Notes: generated by a model from the letters alone, not told the origin. 64,000 nucleotides of DNA from Bradyrhizobium cajani (GCF_009759665.1 NZ_WQNE01000002.1:186001-250000); one strand, 5' to 3'. Numbered from the stretch's first letter, positions 35,580-44,733 are shown. Translations and numbers: made by a program.

Positions 35580-35600
35580 TAGCACGCCGAATCTTGCTTC
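35580..35600 (-). promoter_or_regulatory. Cluster element upstream of flagellin 3
   Basis: Minus-strand GAAGCAAGATTCGGCGTGCT plus A, 129 bases before the start codon, the same spacing as at copies 1 and 2. The 5' half is less conserved; the GCAAG, TTCG and GCTA parts are kept. Confidence 0.5.
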
Positions 35601-35633
35601 CGAATTAAGGCCAACTTGAATTTCGCAGTAAAA

Positions 35634-35691
35634 TCATATGGTTAACATTACTTGCCGCTAACCATAATGCAGCACGGCTCGCTAACCATAA
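35634..35691. repeat. TAACCAT-type repeats (CtrA-like) upstream of flagellin 3
   Basis: Two direct copies of CGCTAACCATAA (35656-35667 and 35680-35691), 24 bases apart, and an inverted TTAACCATATG (complement at 35635-35645). TTAACCAT is a known form of CtrA half-site in alphaproteobacteria. The stretch is AT-rich against the GC-rich background. It lies in the 255-base gap between fliP and flagellin 3. Confidence 0.5.
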
Positions 35692-35706
35692 CCAGCCGGT
35701 TAGCTC

Positions 35707-36447
35707 TTACGAGAACGACCGCACCAGTCCTGAGGCGAGCAGGTTCCAGCCGTCGATCAGCACGAAGAACAACATCTTGAACGGCAGCGCCAGGATGGTC
35801 GGCGGCATCATCATCATGCCCATCGACATCGTCAGCGTCGCGACGATCATGTCGATGACGAGGAACGGCAGGATGATGAGGAATCCGATCTCGAACGAGC
35901 GCCTGAGCTCGGAGATCATGAAGGCCGGAATGATGACGCGCATGTCGACGCGCTTGTTGTCGAACTTCTTGCGGAAGCTTTCCGCGGCGAGCGCCTCGAA
36001 GGTCTGAAGATCCTTGTCGCGGACATGGGCCAGCATGAATTCGCGGAACGGATCGGTAATCTTCAGATAGGCCTCTTCCTCCGAGATCTCGTTCTTCATC
36101 AGCGGCTGAACGCCGGTCTCCCAGGCGCGGTCGAAGGTCGGCGCCATCACGTAGAAGGTCATGAACAGCGCGAGGCTGATCAGCACCAGGTTGGCCGGCG
36201 TGGTCTGGAGGCCGAGCCCGGCGCGCAGGAACGACAGCGCCACCGCAAATCGCGTGAAGCTCGTCACCATGATGAGCAGCCCCGGCGCCACCGAGAGCAC
36301 CGTGATCAGCGCCATCAGCTGGATGATCCGGCCGCTGGTCGAGCCGTTTCCCGGAGGCAACAGCGAGTTGAGGTCCGGAATCTGGGCGAGCGCCACTTCG
36401 GGCAGCACCACCAGAATCAACGCGAGCAGCAGGACTTTCACTCTCAC
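35707..36447 (-). CDS. fliP: Flagellar export gate protein FliP
   Basis: 246 residues. Signal peptide-like N-terminus (LLLALILVVLPEVALA), then the FliP blocks VLSVAPGLLIMVTSFTRFAV and the C-terminal signature LPFLVIDMIVATLTMSMGMM. The start is GTG, overlapping the fliL stop as GTGA, so the gene is coupled to fliL. Last gene of the flgB operon. FliO was not found. Confidence 0.96.
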   Translation of the reverse strand: MRVKVLLLALILVVLPEVALAQIPDLNSLLPPGNGSTSGRIIQLMALITVLSVAPGLLIMVTSFTRFAVALSFLRAGLGLQTTPANLVLISLALFMTFYVMAPTFDRAWETGVQPLMKNEISEEEAYLKITDPFREFMLAHVRDKDLQTFEALAAESFRKKFDNKRVDMRVIIPAFMISELRRSFEIGFLIILPFLVIDMIVATLTMSMGMMMMPPTILALPFKMLFFVLIDGWNLLASGLVRSFS

Positions 36448-36890
36448 TGGATCACCAACGTCTCAATGATCAACTCGCGGATCTTTCCCGAGGAGCGAAT
36501 GTTGGCGCGTTCGGTGAGGTCGTCGCGCAGATGCTGGAGCCCGCGCGATCCCTCGAACTGCGCAACCGACGCCGACCGCAGATAGGTGACGATGTCCTCG
36601 CTGATGTGGGCAGCCAGAATGCCGGCATCCTCGTCGCTCATGCTCTCGGTCACCATGGAAGCTTCGACGCGGGCCCAGTTGTTGGCCGGCGCGGCGAGAT
36701 TGGTCACGATCGGGGACAGTTTCCTGAGCCGCGCACTGCCGGTGTAGCTCGACGCGACCGGCGGCGGCGTGGCGCTCTTCTTCGCGTCGGCGACGCGCTC
36801 GGCGGCGGCGAACAGCTGCAGGCCGACGACCGCACCCGCACCGATCGCGATCAGGGTCAGCGCCACGACGGCCGCAATCAGGCGCATCAT
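36444..36890 (-). CDS. fliL: Flagellar basal body-associated protein FliL
   Basis: 148 residues. One N-terminal membrane helix (about 4-26) and a periplasmic domain. The domain has NLAAPANNWARVEASMVTES, EDIVTYLRSASVAQFEGSRG and a final ELIIETLVIQ, the usual FliL end. It associates with the stator around the MS ring. Lies between flgH and fliP, the order also known in Sinorhizobium. Confidence 0.9.
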   Translation of the reverse strand: MMRLIAAVVALTLIAIGAGAVVGLQLFAAAERVADAKKSATPPPVASSYTGSARLRKLSPIVTNLAAPANNWARVEASMVTESMSDEDAGILAAHISEDIVTYLRSASVAQFEGSRGLQHLRDDLTERANIRSSGKIRELIIETLVIQ

Positions 36891-36929
36891 GTCCCCCGCC
36901 CTCGCGACACGGCCCGGCCGGCGCTGCTC

Positions 36930-37637
36930 TCAGAATGGTGCCACGGCGTCATAGATCCGATGTCCCCATCCAGGCTGCTGCACGTCGGACAGATTTCCGC
37001 GACCGCCATAGGAGACGCGCGCTTCCGCGATCTTCTCGTAGGAGATCGTGTTGGTTCGCGAGATGTCGCGCGGACGCACGATGCCGCCGACGTTGAGCAC
37101 GCGCATCTCGGTGTTGACGCGGAACTCCTGCGAGCCGCTGATCATCATATTGCCGTTCGGCAGCACGTCGGTGACGATGGCGGCGATCGACAGCTTGATG
37201 TCCTCGGTGCGGTCGATCTGGCCGTTGCCCTTGACCTGGGTGTTGGTGCTGAGATTGGCGTTGGCCGAGCCCTTGTCGTTCCATCCGGCCACGTCCATCA
37301 GCCAGTCCAGCCCGAACTTGATCTGCGAATCGCGCGAGCGGTCGGTCTTGTTGTCGAGCTTGGCCTTGTCCTGCATCGAGATGATCACCGTCACGACGTC
37401 GCCGGTGCGCCGGGCGCGGGGATCGCGATAGAGATCGGTGCCGTCGTCCCAGGTCGAGCGATAACTGACTGGCGTGCGCATGCGGGGCGTCACCGGGATA
37501 GGCTCGGCCTGCGTCCGCAGGCCGCTCCCGACCGGCGACAGCCGCGGACCGGTCAGGACCTCGGCCGGATCCTGGAAGCATCCGGCCAAGAGCACCGACG
37601 CCAGCACGAGCGAGAGGATGAGGATCGGCTTCTTCAT
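36930..37637 (-). CDS. flgH: L-ring lipoprotein FlgH
   Basis: 235 residues. Lipoprotein signal with lipobox LLAGC (Cys20), then the FlgH blocks RDPRARRTGDVVTVIISMQD and EFRVNTEMRVLNVGGIVRPR. Outer-membrane L ring. Its stop is followed 39 bases later by fliL, and its start directly follows the motE stop. Confidence 0.95.
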   Translation of the reverse strand: MKKPILILSLVLASVLLAGCFQDPAEVLTGPRLSPVGSGLRTQAEPIPVTPRMRTPVSYRSTWDDGTDLYRDPRARRTGDVVTVIISMQDKAKLDNKTDRSRDSQIKFGLDWLMDVAGWNDKGSANANLSTNTQVKGNGQIDRTEDIKLSIAAIVTDVLPNGNMMISGSQEFRVNTEMRVLNVGGIVRPRDISRTNTISYEKIAEARVSYGGRGNLSDVQQPGWGHRIYDAVAPF

Positions 37638-38411
37638 CTATTTGGTCTTTCCGTCGTCCACGCGACGCATACCGCCCAGCAGGTCGGCGAGATGCGCTGC
37701 GCGCGCCGTATCCATCTCGTTGAAAATCGCGCTCGAGCTCCGTGGGCTGAGCTTGGCGAGCACGGCGGCCGCGGTCTCGTCGGCCATGCCGGCGATCTGG
37801 GTCGCGGCAGCATCAGGCTTCATGCGCGAATAGATCTCGACGACGCTGGCTTCGGCCTTCTTCAGGAAGTCGTCGCGCAGCGCCATCCACTTCTCGTATT
37901 CGGCGCGCTTGGCCTCGACCTCGGCGATCCGCTCGCGGAGCTGGTTCTCGGCCTTCTCCAGCTCCTTGAGCTGCCAGGCCAGTCTTGCATCGACGGCGGG
38001 GTCGGCCACGTTGCTGCAGAACAGCGCGACCTCGTTGTCGGCGGGCACCGCGGCCTGCGGCGGTGCGGGCTTCGGCGGCGCCGTGACGCTGCCGGGCTTG
38101 GCCGGACGGACGGGCGCGGGTGTCGGTGGTGGTGCAGGTGCAGGCGTCTCGGAAGCCGGCACCGCCCCGGTGATCGCGGGTCCCCGGTCTTCGGCCGCCC
38201 ACGCCGTTGCCCGGATGGACGCATCGTCGCCCGGGATCGACGCGGCCGGCGGGCTCGGCTTCTGCGGTCCGGGCGCGCGGGCGCGCGCGAATGAAAGCAG
38301 GTTGAGCGGCCTCGACGGCTTCGCCTCATCCAGCGCCAGCACGGGCGAGGCGCTCGCGAGCGCCGACATCGCGACGAGGAGGAGTTTGGCTTTGTGTTCC
38401 AGCTTCAGCAT
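37638..38411 (-). CDS. motE: MotE-like periplasmic motility protein
   Basis: 257 residues. Signal peptide (KAKLLLVAMSALASASPVLA), a long Pro/Ala-rich linker, a coiled coil (about 165-215, LKELEKAENQLRERIAEVEA) and a C-terminal MgtE-N-like helical domain with SRMKPDAAATQIAGMADETA. In Sinorhizobium the gene at this place, between flgI and flgH, is MotE, a chaperone for the periplasmic motor protein MotC. An ATG at 38447 is in frame, but 38411 begins right at the signal peptide and sits 44 bases from a copy of the cluster element. Confidence 0.8.
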   Translation of the reverse strand: MLKLEHKAKLLLVAMSALASASPVLALDEAKPSRPLNLLSFARARAPGPQKPSPPAASIPGDDASIRATAWAAEDRGPAITGAVPASETPAPAPPPTPAPVRPAKPGSVTAPPKPAPPQAAVPADNEVALFCSNVADPAVDARLAWQLKELEKAENQLRERIAEVEAKRAEYEKWMALRDDFLKKAEASVVEIYSRMKPDAAATQIAGMADETAAAVLAKLSPRSSSAIFNEMDTARAAHLADLLGGMRRVDDGKTK

Positions 38412-38454
38412 CGGGCCGCGTGCGATTCTCGGTCGAGACCTGAGCATTGAGCGA

Positions 38455-38469
38455 CCAAGCTTGCATGAC
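38455..38469 (-). promoter_or_regulatory. Cluster element upstream of motE
   Basis: Minus-strand GTCATGCAAGCTTGG, starting right after the flgI stop and 44 bases before the motE start at 38411. Core GCAAGCTT matches. It may give motE-flgH-fliL-fliP an extra promoter. Confidence 0.4.
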
Positions 38470-38478
38470 GCTTATGCT

Positions 38479-39609
38479 TCATTGGACGATGACATCGGCC
38501 TGGAGCGCGCCGGCCGTCTTGATGGCCTGAAGGATGGCGATGATGCCGGACGGTTTCAGGCCGATCTGGTTCAGCCCGCGTACCAGGCGCTGGAGATCGA
38601 CACCGCTGAGGATCGCTACCTGCGAGCCGGCCTCGTTGGCCTCGACCACCGTCTGCGGAACGACCACCGTCTGTCCGCGCGAGAACGGCGCCGGCTGCGA
38701 TACCACGGGCATCTCCGTGACGCGGACCGTCAGATTGCCGTGCGTCACCGCGACGGTCGATATCCGGACGTCGCGCCCGATCACGACGGTGCCGGTGCGC
38801 TCGTTGATGACCACCCGCGCCGGCGTGTCCGGCTCGACGGTCAGCTCGCCGACCTCGGCGAGGAAGCGGACCGGGCCGATGTGACGCGGCTTCGACAGCA
38901 CGATCGTGCGATAGTCGCGCTCGAACGCGATCTGGGCGCGATAGCGCCCGCCGGCGTAACGGTTGATGGCATCGAGAATGCGCGTCGCGGTGACGAAGTC
39001 CGGATTCTTGAGCTCCAGCACCAGGAACTCCATTTCATGGAGACTTCCCTGCACCTCGCGCTCGACCAGCGCACCGTTCGGGATGCGCCCGGCGGTCGGC
39101 GTGCCCTGGCTGACGTTCTGCGCCTGGCCTCCCACGCTGTAGCCGGCGACGGTGACCGCGCCTTGCGCCACCGCATAGACCGCACCGTCGGCCGCGCGCA
39201 GCGACGTCATCACCAATGTGCCGCCGAGCAGCGAGGTCGCATCGCCGAGCGAGGACACGGTCACGTCCATCCGCTCGCCCGGCCCGATCGAGGGCGGCAG
39301 ATCCGCGGTCACCATCACGGCCGCGACGTTGCGCGTGCGCAGCGTCGTCGGACGTGGAGGGTTATTGGTGCTCGTGGTCTCGTTCCTGACATTGATGCCC
39401 ATGTTCTCGAGCATCGATTGCAGGGACTGCTCGGTGAACGGAGCATTGCGAAGCGTGTCGCCGGTGCCATTCAGGCCGATGACGAGGCCATAGCCGACGA
39501 TCTGGTTTTCACGCAGTCCCTTGATGTCCGCGATGTCCTTGATGCGGACGGCGGCCTGGGCGCTGGCGGCGGAAACGAGGAGAACGAGCGCAAGCAGGAC
39601 TCTGGTCAT
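38479..39609 (-). CDS. flgI: P-ring protein FlgI
   Basis: 376 residues. Signal peptide (RVLLALVLLVSAASAQA), then the FlgI pattern RIKDIADIKGLRENQIVGYG, VIGLNGTGDTLRNAPFTEQS, and the C-terminal SGVDLQRLVRGLNQIGLKPS. Forms the periplasmic P ring around the rod. The ATG overlaps the flgA stop by four bases. Confidence 0.96.
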   Translation of the reverse strand: MTRVLLALVLLVSAASAQAAVRIKDIADIKGLRENQIVGYGLVIGLNGTGDTLRNAPFTEQSLQSMLENMGINVRNETTSTNNPPRPTTLRTRNVAAVMVTADLPPSIGPGERMDVTVSSLGDATSLLGGTLVMTSLRAADGAVYAVAQGAVTVAGYSVGGQAQNVSQGTPTAGRIPNGALVEREVQGSLHEMEFLVLELKNPDFVTATRILDAINRYAGGRYRAQIAFERDYRTIVLSKPRHIGPVRFLAEVGELTVEPDTPARVVINERTGTVVIGRDVRISTVAVTHGNLTVRVTEMPVVSQPAPFSRGQTVVVPQTVVEANEAGSQVAILSGVDLQRLVRGLNQIGLKPSGIIAILQAIKTAGALQADVIVQ

Positions 39610-40082
39610 GATCCGTCCACGACCTTGACGGTGCCATCCGGCTGGACGACGCCCCTGATGATCACGCCGGTGTCGGTGTTTCGCACCGGAATGAGCGCAC
39701 CGGCCGCGCCCGATTGCATCGCTGAGCCGTAAGTGACGATCGACAGGCCGCTGTCTTCCACCACGACCTTGACCATGGCGCCGCGGGCGACCGTCCACGG
39801 ATCCTCCACCGAATTGGTCGGGATCGGCTGGCCCGGCAACAGCGCGCGCCGCGCCATGCGGCCGACCAGGATCTGGCGTGCTTCGACGAACATGGCCACG
39901 CCGAGCAGATTCGGCGCGAAGGCGCGCTCGGTGATCATGTCGTCCCGGATCAGCTCGCCGGCGCGGATCGACACCGCCGGCACGGGAAGCCGCTTCTCCT
40001 CGGCCGCAGCGGCCTGCGCCGAGCCGAGAACCAGCAGCACGGCGGCCAACCCGCGCACGATCAGGCCCACCCTGTTCAACAT
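39606..40082 (-). CDS. flgA: P-ring assembly chaperone FlgA
   Basis: 158 residues. Signal peptide (LIVRGLAAVLLVLGSAQA), then a SAF-domain protein with VSIRAGELIRDDMITERAFA and RRALLPGQPIPTNSVED, ending IIRGVVQPDGTVKVVD. Periplasmic chaperone for FlgI polymerisation, encoded just upstream of flgI as expected. The ATG at 40082 lacks a strong ribosome site; earlier in-frame starts would overlap flgG. Confidence 0.9.
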   Translation of the reverse strand: MLNRVGLIVRGLAAVLLVLGSAQAAAAEEKRLPVPAVSIRAGELIRDDMITERAFAPNLLGVAMFVEARQILVGRMARRALLPGQPIPTNSVEDPWTVARGAMVKVVVEDSGLSIVTYGSAMQSGAAGALIPVRNTDTGVIIRGVVQPDGTVKVVDGS

Positions 40083-40095
40083 GGATACACCGAAG

Positions 40096-40884
40096 CTAGC
40101 GAAGGCCCTTCGAGACCGTCGAAGCCATCTCATCCGACGCCTGGATGACCTTGGCATTCATTTCGTAGGCACGCTGGGCGGAGATCAACTCGGTGATTTC
40201 CTTGACGGGATCGACGTTCGAGGCTTCGAGATAGCGCTGGTTGATCTTGCCATAGCCGGCGTCGCCCGGCAGGCCGACCACCGGCGTGCCGGACGCCGTG
40301 GTCTCGCGATAGAGATTGCTCCCCAGCGGTTCGAGGCCCGCCTCGTTGGCGAAATTGGCGAGATTGAGCTGGCCGATCTGCCGCGGGTTTATTTCCGTGT
40401 CCAGCTTGGCGAACACCTGGCCGGTCTGGTTGACCGTGACCTCGACGGTTCCCTGCGGCACCGTGATCGCGGGATCCAGCAGATAGCCGTCGATCGTGAC
40501 GAGCTGACCGTTGGCATTGGTGTTGAACGAGCCCGCGCGGGTGTATTGCACCTCGTTGTTGGGGCCGAGCACCTGAAACCAGCCCCGGCCGTTGATCGCG
40601 AGATCGTAGGGATTGCCGGTCTGCGTCAGCGCGCCCTGGATGTGCAGCTTGCGGATGGCCGCCGACTTGACGCCGAGGCCGAGATTGGCGCCCTCCGGGA
40701 TCGGCGAGGAGCCGTTGACGTTCGCGACGCCCTGCATGCGGTCCATCTGGTAGAACAGATCGGTGAATTCCGCGCGCGCGCGCTTGTAGGACGTCGAGTT
40801 GATGTTGGCGATGTTGTTCGCGATGACTTCGATGTTGGTCTGCTGGGCATTCATGCCCGTGGCCGCGATGGCGAGCGATTTCAC
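40096..40884 (-). CDS. flgG: Distal rod protein FlgG
   Basis: 262 residues. N-terminal [20 protein letters not shown] and [31 protein letters not shown], and C-terminal [20 protein letters not shown]. Start is GTG at 40884, eight bases after GAAGGAG; a GTG three codons earlier is too close to that site. Lies between fliE and flgA. Confidence 0.96.
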   Translation of the reverse strand: MKSLAIAATGMNAQQTNIEVIANNIANINSTSYKRARAEFTDLFYQMDRMQGVANVNGSSPIPEGANLGLGVKSAAIRKLHIQGALTQTGNPYDLAINGRGWFQVLGPNNEVQYTRAGSFNTNANGQLVTIDGYLLDPAITVPQGTVEVTVNQTGQVFAKLDTEINPRQIGQLNLANFANEAGLEPLGSNLYRETTASGTPVVGLPGDAGYGKINQRYLEASNVDPVKEITELISAQRAYEMNAKVIQASDEMASTVSKGLR

Positions 40885-40902
40885 GATCGGCACTCCTTCA
40901 GA

Positions 40903-41229
40903 TCAAATCGACATACGAACGACTTCTTGGTAGGCCTGCACGACCTTGTCGCGAACCGCGACCGCCGTCTGCAAGGCCTGCTCGGCCGACATCAGCGCTT
41001 CCACGACGCGCCGCGTCGATTCCTTGCCCTGCATCGCCGAGATCGACGCCGCCTCGCCCGCCTTCAGCGTGCCGATCGCGTCCGTCGTCACCTGCTTCAT
41101 CACCGAATCGAAGCCGACCTCGTCGCCGGACTGGATTGCGGTCGCAGCAGGCGAGATCGCCTGCGCCTCGGTCGCGCGGGTTGCCGCCTGGCCTGCGGAA
41201 ATCGCCGTGGATGAAATCGCCTCAAGCAT
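40903..41229 (-). CDS. fliE: MS ring-rod junction protein FliE
   Basis: 108 residues. The C-terminal half shows the FliE helix pattern (LMSAEQALQTAVAVRDKVVQ then AYQEVVRMSI). Connects FliF to the rod. It follows flgC by two bases and precedes flgG. Confidence 0.94.
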   Translation of the reverse strand: MLEAISSTAISAGQAATRATEAQAISPAATAIQSGDEVGFDSVMKQVTTDAIGTLKAGEAASISAMQGKESTRRVVEALMSAEQALQTAVAVRDKVVQAYQEVVRMSI

Positions 41230-41231
41230 TG

Positions 41232-41648
41232 TCAGCTCCTCAGCAGATCGATGGTCATGCCCAGCATCGACCTCACCTGTTTCACGACCTGGAGATTGGC
41301 CTCATAGGACCGGTTGACTTCGCGCATGTCCGCCATCTCGATCATCATGTTGACGTTGGGCAGCTTGACGTAGCCGGCCTTGTCGGCGGCGGGATGCCCC
41401 GGGTCGTACTCCACGCGGTACGGCGTGGTGTCGACCCCGATCTCCTTGACTTTCGCCAGCTGCGCGCCCGAGGCACGGTCCATGGCGGCATCGAAGGTGA
41501 TGGTCTTGCGCTGATACGGGTCGGCCCCGGCAGTGCGCCCCGTCGACGTCGCGTTGGCGAGGTTTTCGGAGACGATGCGCATGCGCGTCGATTGCGCTTC
41601 GAGCCCGGAGCTTGCGACCGTCAATGACGACTGTAGAGAGTCCAGCAT
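41232..41648 (-). CDS. flgC: Proximal rod protein FlgC
   Basis: 138 residues. [20 protein letters not shown] near the start, [11 protein letters not shown], the [20 protein letters not shown] block and [20 protein letters not shown] at the end, all standard FlgC. It follows flgB by 11 bases. Confidence 0.96.
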   Translation of the reverse strand: MLDSLQSSLTVASSGLEAQSTRMRIVSENLANATSTGRTAGADPYQRKTITFDAAMDRASGAQLAKVKEIGVDTTPYRVEYDPGHPAADKAGYVKLPNVNMMIEMADMREVNRSYEANLQVVKQVRSMLGMTIDLLRS

Positions 41649-41659
41649 ATCAATTCACC

Positions 41660-42040
41660 TCAGGCCTTTGCGCTCGACAGGACCATGCGGTGAAACGACC
41701 GCACGATCGCCGAGTTCATCGAATAGTCGCGACTGACGTCGCTGCCCTTGATCATCTCCTGCTCGAGGCTGACCGAGTTGCCGGAGTGAACCACTTCCCA
41801 GCTGTCCTTCTTGGCGGTCGCCCGCGTATCGGTCTCGGCCGGCGAAAGCTGCAAATGCGAGGGCGACGTCGTCGCAAGCCTGACCGGCATGCCGTCGAGC
41901 ACCTTGTTGAAGGGCTCGACGTCGCGCGCCCTGAAGCCCGGCGTGTTGGCATTGGCGACGTTGGTGGCGATGGTCGACTGACGAAGCTCGAGATACCGCG
42001 CCTGCGACGATGCGAGTTCGAAGAGATAAAGCGGTCCCAC
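41660..42040 (-). CDS. flgB: Proximal rod protein FlgB
   Basis: 126 residues from the GTG at 42040. PLYLFELASSQARYLELRQS and ATNVANANTPGFRARDVEPF match rhizobial FlgB starts. An in-frame ATG at 42061 would add seven residues with no ribosome site. GTG at 42040 follows GGGG and gives the usual 41-base spacing from the upstream cluster element. First gene of the ten-gene unit running to fliP. Confidence 0.92.
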   Translation of the reverse strand: MGPLYLFELASSQARYLELRQSTIATNVANANTPGFRARDVEPFNKVLDGMPVRLATTSPSHLQLSPAETDTRATAKKDSWEVVHSGNSVSLEQEMIKGSDVSRDYSMNSAIVRSFHRMVLSSAKA

Positions 42041-42080
42041 GACAGCCCCATTCTGGTCCATTCGGGAGGAGCTTAGGGCC

Positions 42081-42095
42081 GCAAGCTTTCGTCAG
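42081..42095 (-). promoter_or_regulatory. Cluster element upstream of flgB
   Basis: Minus-strand CTGACGAAAGCTTGC, 41 bases before the preferred flgB start at 42040. The flhB stop is only 30 bases downstream of it on the genome map, so the element lies in a 64-base gap. Confidence 0.5.
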
Positions 42096-42125
42096 GCTGA
42101 TGCAGCAGACGCCGTCCTCCGAAAT

Positions 42126-43211
42126 CTACGGAACGTTCTCGGGTCGCGAAGTCTGCTTCGACTGCAGGAAGTAGATGATCTCGGCGACCGGCCGGAAGAA
42201 TTCCGCCGGAATCACCTGATCGACCTGGACCGCCTCGTAGAGCGCGCGCGCCAGCGCCTTGTTCTCGATCACCGGAATCCGGTTCTGCTCGGCGACCTCG
42301 CGAATCTTCAGCGCGATCACGTCCATGCCCTTGGCCACCACGAGCGGCGCGGCATTCTCCTCGCGCTTGTAGCGCAGCGCGATCGCGAAATGCGTCGGGT
42401 TCGCGATCACCAGCGTGGCGCGCGCGGCGGAGGCGATCATCCGCTGCCGCGAGCGGTCGCGCGCCAGCGAGCGCAGGCGCGCCTTGACCAGCGGATCGCC
42501 CTCGGCCTGCTTGTGCTCGTCCTTGATCTCCTGCCGCGTCATGCGCAGCTCGCGCCGCCAGTGGAAGCGCGCCCAGGCGAGATCGATCGCGACCAGGACG
42601 ATGGTCGCGATGCAGATCGCCGAGACGATCCGCATCGCGATGTTCAGGATCATCTCCGGCAGCGCGACAGGATCGGTGTACATCGCCTCGAACGCCTTCG
42701 CTTCCGACGAGCGCAGCACGAAGGCGACGACGGCGGTCACCGAAGCGAGCTTGAACAGCGACTTGGCGAACTCGACGAGTCCCTGCGTGCCGAAGAGCCG
42801 GTTCCAGCCGCTGATCGGAGATATCCGCGAGAGGTCCGGCTTGATGCGATCGAGCACCAGGCGCGGCGCATTTTGCAGTAGCGAGGCGGCGAGGCCAAAC
42901 ACCATCAGAATGACAACCAGCGGCACCAGGAATCGCAGCGACTGAAGTCCCACCACGGTGAGCAGGTTCTGCGCGTCCGCGCCGGTGCTAAGGGGGAAGC
43001 CCTCGGGATCGTCGAGAAAGCTCGTCAGCGTCGGCGTCAATTGCTGCACGCCTTGCCCGATCAGGAAGGCCTGGATCACCATCAGCGCTGCCATCGAGGC
43101 GAAGATGGAAGCCTCCCGAGAGACCGGAATTTTGCCCTGTTCGAGCGCATCACGGACTTTCTTCTCGGTCGGTTCTTCTGTTTTGCTCTCCTGATCGGAT
43201 GTTTCTGCCAT
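42126..43211 (-). CDS. flhB: Flagellar export switch protein FlhB
   Basis: 361 residues. Four membrane helices in the N-terminal part, then the cytoplasmic domain with the self-cleaving NPTH site at residues 271-274 (VIANPTHFAIALRY). Cleavage changes export from hook-type to filament-type substrates together with FliK. The acidic N-terminus DQESKTEEPTEKKVRDALEQ is typical. Last gene of the motA operon, 13 bases after fliG. Confidence 0.97.
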   Translation of the reverse strand: MAETSDQESKTEEPTEKKVRDALEQGKIPVSREASIFASMAALMVIQAFLIGQGVQQLTPTLTSFLDDPEGFPLSTGADAQNLLTVVGLQSLRFLVPLVVILMVFGLAASLLQNAPRLVLDRIKPDLSRISPISGWNRLFGTQGLVEFAKSLFKLASVTAVVAFVLRSSEAKAFEAMYTDPVALPEMILNIAMRIVSAICIATIVLVAIDLAWARFHWRRELRMTRQEIKDEHKQAEGDPLVKARLRSLARDRSRQRMIASAARATLVIANPTHFAIALRYKREENAAPLVVAKGMDVIALKIREVAEQNRIPVIENKALARALYEAVQVDQVIPAEFFRPVAEIIYFLQSKQTSRPENVP

Positions 43212-43224
43212 GCCCGTTCAGCGG

Positions 43225-44265
43225 TCAGCGGAAGACCAGCTCATCCTCCTGCTCGGGGTTGAGCTCGATTTCACCCTTCTCGGCAAGGTCGAGCGCGAGG
43301 TCGGTGATCACGCGCCGCGCCTCCAGCACGTCGCGCTGGTTCGACGGCTCGCCGATGGCGAGCTCGTGCTCGACGACGCGACGGACGCGCGAGGCGACCG
43401 ACGACAGGATCAGCTCGCGGAATTGCTTGTCGGTTCCCTTCAGCGCGATGACGATGCGATCGGTCGGCACCTGGTCGAAGATCATGGTACGCGCCTTCGG
43501 CGTCAAATTGACCACGTCGTCGAAGGTGAACAGCAGCTCCTTCAGCACTTCGGCCGATTTCGGCCGCTTCTCCGACAGGCTCTTGAGCATGTCCTCGATA
43601 TGGCCGCGCTCCATCTTGTTGATGATGTCGGCGACGCGAGCGTAGGTGTCGGCGCCGAGGTTGCGGGCGAAGTTCAGCGTCAAATCCTCGTGCAGCGTCT
43701 TCTCGAGGACCTTCATGGCGTCGTCGACGATCGGCTTGAGGCTGAGCACGCGCCGCATCAGCTCGTTGCGCAGGCTCGACGGCAGCTGGCTCATGACCTT
43801 GGCCGCGCAGGACGGCTTGACCTTGGACAAGATCAGCGCCGCGGTTTGCGGATGCTCCTTGGAGAGGTACGTCGCCAGCGAGTTTTCCGACACCGACGAA
43901 ACGCGGTCCCACACCGACCGGCTCGAATTGCCGAGCAGGTCCGACATGATTGCCGTAACCTGGTCTGCGGGGAGCACGTCGCCGAGCACGGCTTCCAGGC
44001 CACCGAGGGTGCCGAGGATGTTGGCTCCCATCGAGAACTGCTGGGCGAACTCCTCGACGATCGACTCGAGTTCCTGCGCCGTGATCGGCCGCAGCTCGGC
44101 CGCGGCCTTGGTGACGATGCGGATATCCTGCGGCTCGAACTGTGCGAGCACGCTCGCGGCCGCCTGGCGGCCCATGGCCAGCAGCAGCGCCGCAACCTTT
44201 TCCGTTCCGCCCAGCGTGGCAACGCCTCGCTGCTTGATGGGGGCGATGCCGACCTGTGCCGCCAT
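43225..44265 (-). CDS. fliG: Motor switch protein FliG
   Basis: 346 residues. The middle domain has the EHPQ motif (SKEHPQTAALILSKV) and the C-terminal domain has the charged torque helix region (VPTDRIVIALKGTDKQFREL, then SVASRVRRVVEHEL). Joins FliF to FliM and contacts MotA. It follows fliN by two bases. Confidence 0.96.
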   Translation of the reverse strand: MAAQVGIAPIKQRGVATLGGTEKVAALLLAMGRQAAASVLAQFEPQDIRIVTKAAAELRPITAQELESIVEEFAQQFSMGANILGTLGGLEAVLGDVLPADQVTAIMSDLLGNSSRSVWDRVSSVSENSLATYLSKEHPQTAALILSKVKPSCAAKVMSQLPSSLRNELMRRVLSLKPIVDDAMKVLEKTLHEDLTLNFARNLGADTYARVADIINKMERGHIEDMLKSLSEKRPKSAEVLKELLFTFDDVVNLTPKARTMIFDQVPTDRIVIALKGTDKQFRELILSSVASRVRRVVEHELAIGEPSNQRDVLEARRVITDLALDLAEKGEIELNPEQEDELVFR

Positions 44266-44267
44266 GG

Positions 44268-44657
44268 TCAGGTATCACCCTGCCCCAGCGGACCCACGAT
44301 TTCCGTCAGCGAGACGCCGAAGCGGGAATTGTCCTCTTCGACGACGACCACCTCGCCGCGGGCAACGATGCGGCCGTTGACCACGACGTCGACAGGTTCG
44401 CCGACCCTGTGATCGAGCGGAACCACCGCGCCGCGCCCGAGCTTCATCAGGTTCGCCACGGGAATGGTCGCCGACCCAAGCACCACCTGCATGGTGACGG
44501 GAATGCGCAGGATGGCATCGACATTGGCGAACTTGCCGGTTTCCTCCGCCGTGCGCGCGGCAATCTCTGCCAGCCGCTCCAGCGGAGATGCGTCGGAATG
44601 CCCCTCGTCGGATGCCGATGCTCGAGTGGCAGACTCATAGTCGAAGGATTGCGCCAT
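44268..44657 (-). CDS. fliN: Motor switch protein FliN
   Basis: 129 residues. The C-terminal SpoA domain is clear: IPVTMQVVLGSATIPVANLM, LGRGAVVPLDHRVGEPVDVV and NGRIVARGEVVVVEEDNSRF. Forms the lower C ring with FliM. The N-terminal 45 residues are acidic and variable. It lies 76 bases after the small unknown gene and two bases before fliG. Confidence 0.95.
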   Translation of the reverse strand: MAQSFDYESATRASASDEGHSDASPLERLAEIAARTAEETGKFANVDAILRIPVTMQVVLGSATIPVANLMKLGRGAVVPLDHRVGEPVDVVVNGRIVARGEVVVVEEDNSRFGVSLTEIVGPLGQGDT

Positions 44658-44733
44658 TTGGTATCGCCTCTTGGTATTTCCGCTCCCGGAGCGCCGCGGC
44701 GTTCCGATCGTATTGTCTTAGCCGGCTTGGCCT

